Shown in pieces: positions 29,423 to 39,952 of a stretch of 64,000 bases of DNA (its first letter is position 1; every line of letters starts with the position of its first letter). The DNA is taken from contig ONJQ01000006.1 of assembly GCA_900318175.1 (NCBI GenBank), forward strand, positions 36,843 through 100,842. The letters are read 5' to 3'. Position numbers and translations under genes: made by a program. Below the pieces are notes generated by a model. That model was not told the origin of the DNA. It did no database searches and saw nothing but the letters and a program-made list of their open reading frames with translations. Source of the stretch: an uncultured Bacteroidales bacterium. Its GTDB lineage: Bacteria > Bacteroidota > Bacteroidia > Bacteroidales > P3.

Positions 29423-29460
29423 AACGGCTTCGTTTTCTAAATAAAAAACAATTCCGATAA

Positions 29461-31542
<2,082 letters not shown>

Positions 31543-31579
31543 TTGCGGGCGCTACTTTTCCCAAATCAAAAAAAACACG

Positions 31580-31587
31580 TATCTTTG
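31580..31587 (+). promoter_or_regulatory. -7 box for the GH25-like gene
   Basis: TATCTTTG, 54 bases before the ATG pair at 31642/31645. A TTTTC at 31556-31560 is at -33 distance (19 bases). Confidence 0.6.
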
Positions 31588-31641
31588 CAAAAAAAATAAT
31601 ACATGTATGGTGGTCTTTTCCACCTCAATAAAATCAACATA

Positions 31642-32316
31642 ATGATGAACAACAGCAATACTCGTTCAAGGTGGTTTGCCGCCGCACTTTCATTGATGAT
31701 GGCTCTTCCCTTCATGGCCTCAGCACAGACAACTGCCCCGTTAGGCATATTGGTTTCGCAAGATCAGAACACCATAGACTGGCCCACGGTAAACGAGGGG
31801 AATGACCTTGATTTTGTATATGTCATGGCTACTACGGGAGCCGCTATCACGGACACCCGCTGTGCCTTCAACCTCACCCAGGCCCATAAGGTGGGAATGC
31901 CCGTGGGCGCTGTGCTCCGTTACGACCGCCACTATTCGGCACAGGGACAGTTCGACAACTTCCAGGCAGCCGTGAAAGGCCACCATCTGGACCTCCCCCC
32001 TGTGGTTTATGTGGTGCCTGACAGCCCCTTCGACATCAATGTCAAGCGGCTTGACATGCTGCTGCAGCTGCTCGAACAGGCCTATGGGGTGAAGCCCCTC
32101 ATCATGGCTAACCAACAAGCCTACCTCAAATACTTCAGCTTGGAGCGTTATGCCTCTTATCATGTGCTTATTGTCAGCAACGGATTGCGCTTCCCCGACA
32201 CCCGCTACACCATTTGGCAATACACCGACAAGGAGAAGGTGGCTGGCATTCTGGAGTATGTCCCCGGACTGAAACTCCATCCCACCTACAACCTCAAAAA
32301 ACTGAAGAAGAATTAA
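31642..32316 (+). CDS. Secreted GH25 lysozyme-fold protein with degenerate active site
   Basis: 224 residues with signal peptide (SRWFAAALSLMMALPFMASA). The rest follows the GH25 muramidase pattern: LGILVSQDQNTIDWPTV for GIDVSxxQGxIDW, FVYVMATTG for FVYxKATEG, then VGMPVGAVLRYDRH, and a C-terminal TIWQYTDKEKVAGI matching WQYxDxGKVPGI. The aspartate of GIDVS is Leu and the glutamate of ATEG is Thr, so the known catalytic acids are gone. Likely a non-catalytic glycan binder or an inactive relic. Start chosen at the ATG pair after the promoter. Confidence 0.75.
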   Translation: MMNNSNTRSRWFAAALSLMMALPFMASAQTTAPLGILVSQDQNTIDWPTVNEGNDLDFVYVMATTGAAITDTRCAFNLTQAHKVGMPVGAVLRYDRHYSAQGQFDNFQAAVKGHHLDLPPVVYVVPDSPFDINVKRLDMLLQLLEQAYGVKPLIMANQQAYLKYFSLERYASYHVLIVSNGLRFPDTRYTIWQYTDKEKVAGILEYVPGLKLHPTYNLKKLKKN

Positions 32317-32461
32317 TGTGAATTGAAAATTGAAAGGTGAAATAGGAATGTGTGAACGTGATAACGTGTTAATGCGTTAGTCCCTGGCGCATCAAAGATT
32401 GACGAATTAACTCATTTACGAATTAACGTGTTCAATGTCATATTCGTATATTATTCTAACC
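32317..32461 (+). repeat. Word-repeat spacer
   Basis: The spacer starts with GAAAATTGAAAGGTGAAAT, then GAATGTGTGAACGTGATAAC, GTGTTAATGCGTTAG and ACGAATTAACGTGTT. These are the same degenerate words found in other spacers of this window. No TAnnTTTG box seen. Confidence 0.5.
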
Positions 32462-33193
32462 ATGAAGAAGACTTTGCTTATCGCCTTACTGCTGATTTGC
32501 ACTGCGCAAGCGAGTGCCCAGATGATTGTGGGAGGTAATCTTCGCTTCAACATGGCGAGTTACAGTCGCACTGTGGGCTTCGACCCCACGCTGCCTAAGG
32601 GAATGTCCTTGCAATTTACCCCTCAGGTGGGTTACTCCTTTTCCTCGGGCGTGATGATGGGTGTGCAGCTCAGCATCGCAAACCAGCAGTATTTCTATAC
32701 TAACGGATACTACAATGCCTCTGCCGGAGAGTGGCAGAAGACCGTCGTCACGGGCAAGACCCTCGCCTCTTTTGGTGGCGGATTGTTTTTGAGGGTGCGC
32801 TGCTTCGAGTTCAAGGACTTGTCCATGAGCATGGAGCTGTCGGCAATCTACAGCTACGGCATCGGAGCCGTGCGCGACACCCAGTACGTCGACGCCGGCC
32901 ACTTCCCCATAGTATTCGAGTCACCCTTCCGCACACGCCAGTGGGACGTGAAACTTGTTCCCGTCCTCAGCTACCAGCTGTCGAATCATTTCAGTGCCGA
33001 GGCACACGTCGACCTGTTGTCGCTCCTCTACACATACTCCGTCACTGACAAGTACAAGATGTTTGAAAAAGACTCTTTCATCAATACGTACAACCCTGTA
33101 TTAGACAACACCACGTCCTCTTCAGACTTAACCGCGGGCTTTAACTCCTTAACATCACAACTCCTCACAATTGGATTCATCTTCACGCTCTGA
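32462..33193 (+). CDS. Outer-membrane beta-barrel protein
   Basis: 243 residues. Signal peptide MKKTLLIALLLICTAQASAQ, followed by alternating strands (MIVGGNLRFNMASYSRTVGF; MSLQFTPQVGYSFSSGVMMG; WDVKLVPVLSYQLSNHFSAE) ending in LLTIGFIFTL, a classic barrel end with alternate hydrophobics. Resembles the 8-10-stranded OmpW/porin-family proteins common in Bacteroidetes; ligand unknown. Start at 32462 rather than 32435 because the signal peptide begins there. Confidence 0.78.
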   Translation: MKKTLLIALLLICTAQASAQMIVGGNLRFNMASYSRTVGFDPTLPKGMSLQFTPQVGYSFSSGVMMGVQLSIANQQYFYTNGYYNASAGEWQKTVVTGKTLASFGGGLFLRVRCFEFKDLSMSMELSAIYSYGIGAVRDTQYVDAGHFPIVFESPFRTRQWDVKLVPVLSYQLSNHFSAEAHVDLLSLLYTYSVTDKYKMFEKDSFINTYNPVLDNTTSSSDLTAGFNSLTSQLLTIGFIFTL

Positions 33194-33245
33194 CACGAAA
33201 GAGACAGGCGAAACTATTATCGATTTTAAATAGAATAAAAATATA

Positions 33246-34718
33246 ATGGCAAAAGATTTTGTAAAACGCTCAGAAAACTACTCCGAATGGTACAACGAAC
33301 TGGTTGTACGGGCCGACTTGGCCGAGAATTCAGCCGTGCGCGGATGCATGGTCATCAAACCCTATGGCTACGCCATCTGGGAGAAGATGCAGCGCGCCCT
33401 CGACGATATGTTCAAGGCCACAGGCCACCAAAACGCCTATTTTCCCCTCTTTATCCCCAAGTCCTTCCTCAGCCGTGAGGCCGAGCACGTTGAAGGCTTC
33501 GCCAAAGAGTGTGCCGTGGTGACCCACCACCGCCTCATGAACAACCCCGACGGTAGCGGTGTTGTTGTCGACCCCGCAGCTCGCCTTGAAGAAGAGCTTA
33601 TTGTCCGCCCCACCTCCGAGACCATCATCTGGAGCACCTATAAGAACTGGATCAAGTCCTATCGCGACTTGCCCATCCTCTGCAACCAGTGGGCCAATGT
33701 CGTCCGTTGGGAGATGCGTACCCGCATGTTCCTCCGCACAGCCGAGTTCCTGTGGCAGGAAGGCCACACCGCCCACGCCACCCGCGAGGAGGCCGAAGAG
33801 GAGGCCCGCCGCATGCTCGACGTCTACGCCGACTTTGCCGAGAACTGGATGGCTGTCCCGGTGGTCCGTGGTGTCAAATCGCCCAACGAACGTTTCGCCG
33901 GTGCTCTCGACACCTACTGCATCGAAGCCATGATGCAGGACGGCAAAGCCCTTCAGGCCGGTACTTCTCACTTCCTTGGCCAGAACTTTGCCAAAGCCTT
34001 CGAGGTACAATTCCTCAACAAGCAGAACCAGCTGGAATATGTCTGGGCCACCTCGTGGGGCGTTTCCACCCGTTTGATGGGAGCCCTCATCATGACCCAC
34101 AGCGATGACAACGGCCTTGTCCTGCCTCCCAAGCTGGCCCCCATACAGGTGGCCATCGTCCCCATCTGCAAGAACGACGAGCAGATGGCCGAGCTCGACG
34201 CCCACATCGCCCCCATTATCGACGCTCTCCGCGCCAAGGGCCTTACCGTCAAGTACGACAATCGCACCGAATATAAACCCGGTTGGAAGTTCAACGAGTA
34301 TGAGTTCAAGGGTGTGCCCGTGCGTCTTGCCATCGGTCCCCGCGACCTGCAGAATGGCACCTGCGAAGTGTGCCGCCGCGACACATTGGAGAAGATCACC
34401 ATGCCCATCGAAGGCATTGCCGACCACGTGCTGAGCCTGATGGACGAGATACAGAAGAGCCTCTTCCAGCGTGCTGCCGACTTCCGCGCAGCCAACACCC
34501 GCAAGGTGGACACCTGGGAGGATTTCCAAGTCGAGATTGAAAAGGGTGGATTCCTCCTCTGCCACTGGGACGGTACCACCGAGACCGAAGAGCGCATCAA
34601 GGAACTCACCAAAGCCACCATCCGTTGCATCCCCTACGATGCACCCCAAGAGGAAGGCCACTGCATCCTCACAGGCAAGCCCTCCCACCGCCGCGTAATC
34701 TTCGCCCGCGCCTACTAA
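33246..34718 (+). CDS. proS: Prolyl-tRNA synthetase, short archaeal/eukaryote-like type
   Basis: Class II synthetase for tRNA-Pro, 490 residues. It begins [20 protein letters not shown] and lacks the bacterial INS editing insertion between motifs 2 and 3. Motif 2 region is [20 protein letters not shown] near 158, with RPTSETIIW before it. The anticodon-binding domain and a C-terminal domain ending in Tyr (VIFARAY) follow, as in ProRS type 3. A terminator follows. Confidence 0.96.
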   Translation: MAKDFVKRSENYSEWYNELVVRADLAENSAVRGCMVIKPYGYAIWEKMQRALDDMFKATGHQNAYFPLFIPKSFLSREAEHVEGFAKECAVVTHHRLMNNPDGSGVVVDPAARLEEELIVRPTSETIIWSTYKNWIKSYRDLPILCNQWANVVRWEMRTRMFLRTAEFLWQEGHTAHATREEAEEEARRMLDVYADFAENWMAVPVVRGVKSPNERFAGALDTYCIEAMMQDGKALQAGTSHFLGQNFAKAFEVQFLNKQNQLEYVWATSWGVSTRLMGALIMTHSDDNGLVLPPKLAPIQVAIVPICKNDEQMAELDAHIAPIIDALRAKGLTVKYDNRTEYKPGWKFNEYEFKGVPVRLAIGPRDLQNGTCEVCRRDTLEKITMPIEGIADHVLSLMDEIQKSLFQRAADFRAANTRKVDTWEDFQVEIEKGGFLLCHWDGTTETEERIKELTKATIRCIPYDAPQEEGHCILTGKPSHRRVIFARAY

Positions 34719-34742
34719 CCCCGGTGAGACACCGGAAAAAGT

Positions 34743-34785
34743 AAACAGCGACGCTCACACGTATTCGTGCGGGCGTCGCTGTTTT
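34743..34785 (+). terminator. Terminator after proS
   Basis: AAACAGCGACGC (34743-34754) pairs with GCGTCGCTGTTT (34773-34784); an inner CACACG/CGTGCG stem extends it, and TTTT follows. A smaller hairpin CCGGTG-AGA-CACCGG (34722-34736) lies directly after the proS stop. Confidence 0.82.
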
Positions 34786-35697
34786 ACCCGGATCGGTCGT
34801 TAGGGTTTTTGGCACGATGTGTGCGACACCGCACACCTTAGGGCTGGCAGACAATAGGCAGAGATTGAAAACCAAAGGGGTGCGCTGACAACCACTCAGG
34901 GGTTGCAGGATGCTATAACGCTGCAACCCTGCAGGGTTGTGGATTTCTGATGTGGCTTTACAGAGGCGATGCTCCGCTTGTCATGCCTATGGTCATACTT
35001 TTTTCTCCATGTTAGAGGGTCGCAGAGTACCAAAGTCACAACATGTCAAAGAACGCTCTGAAACAGAGCTCTACGACTTATAGCCCCTCTGCTCCGTTCC
35101 GGCTGCATAGAAACAAAGATTTGCTCTTAATAAAACATCTAACTACCCGTACTACGCAAAACCGTCCTCAACTATCCCATTCCTCACCATCCTTCTCGTT
35201 CCGAAATGACAGTTGATGGTAATTCGTGTTTGAGATTGTTTAGTGTCCGATAAACGTGCTGAAAGCACCTAATCTTATTAACCCCACACGAAGCGAAGTG
35301 CCGTATGGGGTGGGGACAGAGATACTTATTCTGCGTGCAGTAAGCACGCTACTTTGATGATTTTCATGTTGTAGCGTTTCTTAGAAACGCATAGGATGGG
35401 CATTATTCCCCACACTGCACACCTACGGTGTTTAGTGTGGGGTTAATAGGATTGTATGCCTTCGGCACACTCAAACCTTCGTAAATCAATATATGACATA
35501 TAATATTGATATTGCATAATTTACTAATGATTTGGTCCTTTCTGTCGGACACCAATGTTTAAGAATAATCGTAAGTCGACACCGAGCGTTACACCGTTAC
35601 AGGGTTGCAGTTGAAAAACACCATCAACCACAACAACGGCAAACAGGCTGTCAATCGCAACATCCTGCCAATTCACTTATTCCATGGGTGTTATAAT
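34786..35697. repeat. Chain of short perfect palindromes in a non-coding spacer
   Basis: No gene in about 900 bases. Perfect short hairpins follow one another: GGTTGCAG/CTGCAACC (34901-34928), CAACCCTGCAGGGTTG (34924-34939), GCTCTG-AAA-CAGAGC (35055-35069), GTGCT-GAA-AGCAC (35256-35268), GCGTGC-AGTAA-GCACGC (35333-35349), GCGTTTCT/AGAAACGC (35374-35390), ACACC-TAC-GGTGT (35419-35431) and TGCC-TTC-GGCA (35457-35467). From 35470 to 35697 the sequence is AT-rich with nothing recognisable. The pattern suggests REP-like repeats. Confidence 0.7.
35277..35447. repeat. 13-base perfect inverted repeat enclosing the hairpins
   Basis: ATTAACCCCACAC at 35277-35289 and its exact complement GTGTGGGGTTAAT at 35435-35447 flank 145 bases that hold three of the small hairpins. 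A similar TAACCCCAT/ATGGGGTTA pair occurs at 63804-63846. No transposase lies inside. Confidence 0.75.
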
Positions 35698-35727
35698 ATT
35701 GTTCCTACTTTATAGAACAGGAACAAT
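35698..35727 (-). terminator. Hairpin at the end of the DUF1848 operon
   Basis: ATTGTTCCT (35698-35706) pairs with AGGAACAAT (35719-35727). The DUF1848 stop codon falls in the loop. There is no long T-run, so it may be a weak terminator. Confidence 0.45.
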
Positions 35728-36858
35728 TAGTTCAGAATGAGGGTCAAGTCGATGACGGTGCCAGTTCTCTGTGGCCAGTTCCTTCGAGGCGTTGGCGTAG
35801 CAGTATTCGCACTGGTGCGGACAGGTGTTATACTGCCCGATGTCCTTGCTCACCATGCATCCACAGGCCGCCCGCTGCCCCTTGTCGGGCATCTTCTTCT
35901 TTTGTATGGCCACTGTTCCGTCGTCCAGCAGGATGACTCCCTCTTGTCCCCTCTTCAGAGGGGTGGCCGTCAGGCCGGGGTATGCCACCTCCTCATTGCC
36001 AAACATGTCTCTTTGAACAGGAACTATCGTCACACCAAGATAATCCATCAGCGCCTTGTCCCTATGGGCAAGACGGATAATCAAATCATGGTCTATGCAG
36101 CTGTTGTGTACCACGCCAGGCAGGTCAATCTTCTCTCCGCAAGTGGCAAGGGTGAAGCCCCATTTCTTGTTCAATTCCACAAGCCGTTTGGCGAAATCGA
36201 CCATGTTCGGCTCATTCCATTCAATATAGTTGATGTTCGACTCCTTCAGGTTGTGTTTCACCTTGCGATAAGAGGCGATGTCGGCAAAGCTGAACACCAG
36301 TTTCTCGGTATATCCCTTCAGTTGGTCGCCGATACGCTCAATCTTGTCAAGCAGCACATCGGTGTTAATGGCAGCCCGGCCACCGGGTTCTGTCAGCACC
36401 AGCGGATCAAACCGCCAGATTACACTCTCCTTTCCTAACCTGTCTACAAGTCTTTTGAATGTGTCGATTCGCTCTTGTATTGGTGGCACCTTCTTTTCAA
36501 GCCCATCAGCCTCATAGTCATTTAGGGTATATTGGATATAGCACCCGATACTCCCGTCCCCTCTTGAGAGGGGTGCCACGTTAGTGGCGGGGTATGTCAA
36601 CTCATCCAGATGCTCCAGCAGGGGCTTAGGATTCTTCGACCAGAAGACGATAAACCGTGTATCCTGATACGACACATATCCCTTCTTGTTATTGAAAGGA
36701 TTAATCCAAGCCGAATACCCTTTCTGCAGCCGATAGAAGAACCAGTCAGCATAAAACGCGGGAATATCCGTCGCCCGACTCGCCGACACAATCACCGGGT
36801 GCATAGCAGTCTCCACCACGCTCCCGTCATCAAGGGTGATATGTATCTTTTCAGTCAT
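35710..36858 (-). CDS. DUF1848 family Fe-S protein carrying two in-frame palindromic repeats
   Basis: 382 residues. The family body is clear: VIVSASRATDIPAFYADWFF, FIVFWSKNPKPLLEHLDEL, WRFDPLVLTE, TLATCGEKIDL, and the C-terminal cysteine cluster AACGCMVSKDIGQYNTCPHQ followed by CEYCYANA. This CxxxCxxC cluster resembles a radical-SAM Fe-S site placed at the C-terminus, as described for the family; the reaction is unknown. Two repeat copies add YPATNVAPLSRG (after LDELT) and YPGLTATPLKRG (before the Cys cluster). The start overlaps the stop of the 677-residue gene by 8 bases, so it is the last gene of that operon. Confidence 0.85.
   Translation of the reverse strand: MTEKIHITLDDGSVVETAMHPVIVSASRATDIPAFYADWFFYRLQKGYSAWINPFNNKKGYVSYQDTRFIVFWSKNPKPLLEHLDELTYPATNVAPLSRGDGSIGCYIQYTLNDYEADGLEKKVPPIQERIDTFKRLVDRLGKESVIWRFDPLVLTEPGGRAAINTDVLLDKIERIGDQLKGYTEKLVFSFADIASYRKVKHNLKESNINYIEWNEPNMVDFAKRLVELNKKWGFTLATCGEKIDLPGVVHNSCIDHDLIIRLAHRDKALMDYLGVTIVPVQRDMFGNEEVAYPGLTATPLKRGQEGVILLDDGTVAIQKKKMPDKGQRAACGCMVSKDIGQYNTCPHQCEYCYANASKELATENWHRHRLDPHSELIVPVL
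35946..35984 (-). repeat. Palindromic repeat copy B inside DUF1848
   Basis: Two hairpins in a row: CCCCTC-TTCA-GAGGGG (35948-35963) and GGCC-GTCA-GGCC (35965-35976), ending GGGGTATG. Read in frame as YPGLTATPLKRG. Same layout as copy A, with different but complementary second-stem bases. Confidence 0.8.
36556..36596 (-). repeat. Palindromic repeat copy A inside DUF1848
   Basis: Perfect CCCCTCTTGAGAGGGG (36558-36573) followed by GCCAC-GTTA-GTGGC (36575-36588) and GGGGTATG. Read in frame as YPATNVAPLSRG. It interrupts the family sequence between LDELT and IQYTLNDYE. Confidence 0.82.
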
Positions 36859-38884
36859 TACTGCAATATAACGATAAAAGCCGTTGTTTTATTTTGTCTC
36901 TAAGGTCTTGAGGAAAGTATTTTGCATCCTCTTTTCCGAAGCTACCATCTTTAAGTTTACAAAAGATGGTTATTGCATCTCTGTTTGATTCTCGTTTCAC
37001 TCTAGAATAATACTTACTATTGCCTTTCTGTAGTTGTTGTTGAAACCATTCCAAGTCTTTTCTTAATTTGTTGGCATCGGACGGCGGCACAAGGTCTTTT
37101 ATCTTATCCCAACATCCATTATCATTGTAAAAATATAGTTTATCGGCAAATAATGATGGTTGTACAATCTTATTACTATTTTCTTTCTTGCCTTTCTTGC
37201 ACATGTCAATAAGACCTTTCCATCCATCGTTTTTCTTCTTTGTCAATGCCTTAATGACATTCCAATCAGTTAATCCGCTACTTATTATTTCACAGTAATA
37301 TGCCTCATACCTGTTACTCTTTTCACCTGCAACTAGTTTGATTTCATCTACAATTTTTTCTGATGGGCTTTTCTCTTTAATACTTGAAATAATTAGTATG
37401 TTTTCTTCTACAGGCTGTTTTATGATAGGTTTTTGCCTTAGTGGAATCATATCTTCTCCATGAAGTTGTCCATAGAGTTCTTTATATAGCAGGGAAAAGT
37501 ATTCTTTTGAAATATTATCACAAAAGGTATCAACAAGGTCTCTGGTCATACTGGCATAGCCTGTCAGTGCACCATACATGGCAAATGCCAATCGGTAGTC
37601 GTACATTCCTTTGTTTTGCATAAACCGTAGCATTTTGTCCCATTCTTCACCATGAAGTATCACCGCTGCAATGGAACAAAGTGCTTTATTATTCCACTCC
37701 ACATCCAATGCATCTCCATTGCCTATATGGTGGCGCAACTTATTGAGAAACGCTCTTTGTTGGCTTTTTCCCCAATCATTGCCTAAAAATGATATAGTTG
37801 CATCGGTTATTTTTTCTGCCAATTCCATTCTGTTCCAACTGGCAATCACTGGTGTGGATTCTTGTAATAATACTTCGTTAAACCAATGTTTCACTATGTC
37901 TTGCTCATCTGAACATGTAATGGTCATTAGGGTGTCTCCATTAGTAAGTATTCCTTCAGAATCAAGGCTTTCAGCTTTCCTTGTTTGCTCCATATTTTTA
38001 ATATGGTCGTTAATGCGTTCCTCTATCCATTTCATTGCTGGGTTTGTTTCACCCTCTTTGGTTGGTTCAGTAAGGAATCCAATATAATTATACAACCCTA
38101 AATTCTCTATGGGTAGTTTGACCCTATAATTCTTCAGTAAAGCAAGCACCTCATCCACATTCGGAGTAATACTTTTTAGCTCAACATACAAAGGAAATAA
38201 CTGTTCCCATCTTTTTGATAGTTCTCTTAATTCACTCTCCTTGTTTTTCCCACTTGAAATAGCGGTTGAAAACACGTTTTGCACATCAAGCAAAATTCCT
38301 AACCTCTTTACCTCAGTAATGTTGGTCGACAACCAGGCTCCCAAATAGTAGCCGTACAGCATTCCTTTCAGCCGATTTCTTTTGTCGTCATTTGTAAGTT
38401 CATTTGCATAAGTGTTAGTTGGTGGAATTACTACTTGTGTAAAGTCATATTCACTTCTATAATTTTCAATGTACATTCGGGGAATGTATAGATGTGATAG
38501 TTTCACCTCTAAACTATGGTCAGAAAGGGACTCAGTTGTGAGCCTGTCTTGTTTGTTGAAAAAAATGAAACGTGTATTGTATGGGGTAATATAAATAGTC
38601 CTGTTAATGGAGTAGAAACCATTGCCTAATGTAGTGACATCTTCCTCATCCAAATATACTTCTATAAGCATGGGGTGGTCCTCTAAGTCAGAAAGCGGTC
38701 GGCTGAAAAGAGCTGGTTGATCTGCTAATAGCGTCACATCTGCCCATTTCCCCTCAAAGATATCAGTAAATCGTTTCATTCCAAATGTTCTTTTGTAATA
38801 GAAACTAGCTGGTGATATACTTTCGCTTGCAACAATGCTATTAAAGTTGAGCGAAGATGTTGGTATGTAATAAAGTTTCCTCAT
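36851..38884 (-). CDS. Unrecognised 677-residue protein of the methyltransferase-helicase operon
   Basis: I do not recognise the family. No signal peptide, membrane helix or known catalytic motif is seen. The N-terminal third is beta-rich and starts MRKLYYIPTSSLNFNSIVAS; the middle and C-terminal parts are mainly helical (EDMIPLRQKPIIKQ linker, then KKKNDGWKGLIDMCKKGKKE). The conserved-looking start (LNFNSIVASESISPASFY) suggests a real protein family. AT-rich codons contrast with the housekeeping genes around the island. It starts 11 bases after the helicase stop and overlaps DUF1848. Could be a sensor, nuclease-like or scaffold component; nothing proves which. Confidence 0.8.
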   Translation of the reverse strand: MRKLYYIPTSSLNFNSIVASESISPASFYYKRTFGMKRFTDIFEGKWADVTLLADQPALFSRPLSDLEDHPMLIEVYLDEEDVTTLGNGFYSINRTIYITPYNTRFIFFNKQDRLTTESLSDHSLEVKLSHLYIPRMYIENYRSEYDFTQVVIPPTNTYANELTNDDKRNRLKGMLYGYYLGAWLSTNITEVKRLGILLDVQNVFSTAISSGKNKESELRELSKRWEQLFPLYVELKSITPNVDEVLALLKNYRVKLPIENLGLYNYIGFLTEPTKEGETNPAMKWIEERINDHIKNMEQTRKAESLDSEGILTNGDTLMTITCSDEQDIVKHWFNEVLLQESTPVIASWNRMELAEKITDATISFLGNDWGKSQQRAFLNKLRHHIGNGDALDVEWNNKALCSIAAVILHGEEWDKMLRFMQNKGMYDYRLAFAMYGALTGYASMTRDLVDTFCDNISKEYFSLLYKELYGQLHGEDMIPLRQKPIIKQPVEENILIISSIKEKSPSEKIVDEIKLVAGEKSNRYEAYYCEIISSGLTDWNVIKALTKKKNDGWKGLIDMCKKGKKENSNKIVQPSLFADKLYFYNDNGCWDKIKDLVPPSDANKLRKDLEWFQQQLQKGNSKYYSRVKRESNRDAITIFCKLKDGSFGKEDAKYFPQDLRDKIKQRLLSLYCSND

Positions 38885-38895
38885 ATTTATTATAA

Positions 38896-39948
38896 TTATC
38901 TGTCCCGAACGATTGTTTCAGTTGAAGTTTCATAGCAGTCCTGTGGGGCATCCTCAAGAAGATTGGGTTTACTGCCACTATACATCATGTAAAGATAGTG
39001 ATATGTACGAGTCATGGCAACATACAATGCAGAGCGTTTGTCATCATCAATAATGGAGGGAAGCAGTGGTAGGAAAACAGTTTCAAATTGTAGCCCTTTA
39101 GCACTATGATAAGTCATCACTTTTGGATGTGGTGTGTTAAAGTTAAGGGTGTCATATGTTTGCTCGTCTTTTCTATATCTGTATTGTACATTATCTATTC
39201 CTAGTTGATTGAACAATTCTACTATGTGTTCTACGCTGGAATTGTCGGACATAAAAATCCCAACATCGTTGAATTCCCTTTTTTTGATGATTTCTGCAAT
39301 GCTTATAATCTGTTCGTTAATTCCGTTATATTTTAATAAAAAAGGTTTTTGTTTTTCTTTGCTCTGATAAATGGATTCAACAAAAGGCGGCAAATCTTCA
39401 CCGACATATTGTGCGAGCCTTGCTACCTGTAAGGGTAGACGGTAATTACGATATAAGGGAAATTCCTTTGTTGTGGGTTTTATTTCTGGGAATGAAAGTC
39501 TGATATCCTCAACAGGCAATGTGTCCCTAAATGGTTTATAAACAGATTGGGCAGTATCTCCGAAAAAGAAGAATTGTTTTCTTGTTGCAGCGATAAATTC
39601 CTCAATCTCTTCTTGGGTGAAATCTTGTATCTCATCCACAATTGTATAATCTGCTCTTGGCATACCGAGTCGGTTTTTCCACCACCAATGGTAGACAAAG
39701 TTGTTAACCAGTCCCAGTTCTTCCCGTCCAGAATTCATATAGCCGCATAGGGCTTTTGTGTAGACTATTATTTGATAGTCGTTCCCCCTTTCTTTCTGAA
39801 TGCGTTGGGCTTTTATTAGTGCAAGTACTGATTTTCCACTGTCTGCGCAACCAGAAACGATACAGGACTTGTCCAATGTTGCATTAAATACGTTTAACTG
39901 GTCATCATCCAGGTCATTTTGTTTTACCATCCAATCTTTTTTGGGCAT
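38896..39948 (-). CDS. Small superfamily-1 (UvrD/PcrA-like) helicase or ATPase
   Basis: 350 residues holding all core SF1 motifs but little else: motif I GCADSGKSVLAL near 33, motif II TIVDEIQDF near 103, motif III FFGDTAQSVYKPFRD near 128, motif IV-like NYRLPLQVARLAQ near 170, motif V VMTYHSAKGLQFETVFLP near 280, and motif VI ALYVAMTRTYHYLYMM near 305. At about half the size of UvrD it lacks large 1B/2B insertions, so it may act as a switch or translocase. Four bases separate it from the methyltransferase stop. AT-rich codon use. Confidence 0.88.
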   Translation of the reverse strand: MPKKDWMVKQNDLDDDQLNVFNATLDKSCIVSGCADSGKSVLALIKAQRIQKERGNDYQIIVYTKALCGYMNSGREELGLVNNFVYHWWWKNRLGMPRADYTIVDEIQDFTQEEIEEFIAATRKQFFFFGDTAQSVYKPFRDTLPVEDIRLSFPEIKPTTKEFPLYRNYRLPLQVARLAQYVGEDLPPFVESIYQSKEKQKPFLLKYNGINEQIISIAEIIKKREFNDVGIFMSDNSSVEHIVELFNQLGIDNVQYRYRKDEQTYDTLNFNTPHPKVMTYHSAKGLQFETVFLPLLPSIIDDDKRSALYVAMTRTYHYLYMMYSGSKPNLLEDAPQDCYETSTETIVRDR

Positions 39949-39952
39949 ATTA

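Noticed and set aside
35277-35447. Insertion sequence bounded by the 13-base inverted repeat
   Set aside because: Only 145 bases lie inside, without an open frame, and no target-site duplication is evident.
35256-35468. CRISPR array
   Set aside because: The repeated units are hairpins of differing sequence with irregular spacing; there is no constant repeat with spacers and no cas gene.
38896-39948. Gabija-type GajB helicase
   Set aside because: No GajA-like OLD nuclease is adjacent and the helicase is only 350 residues; partners differ.
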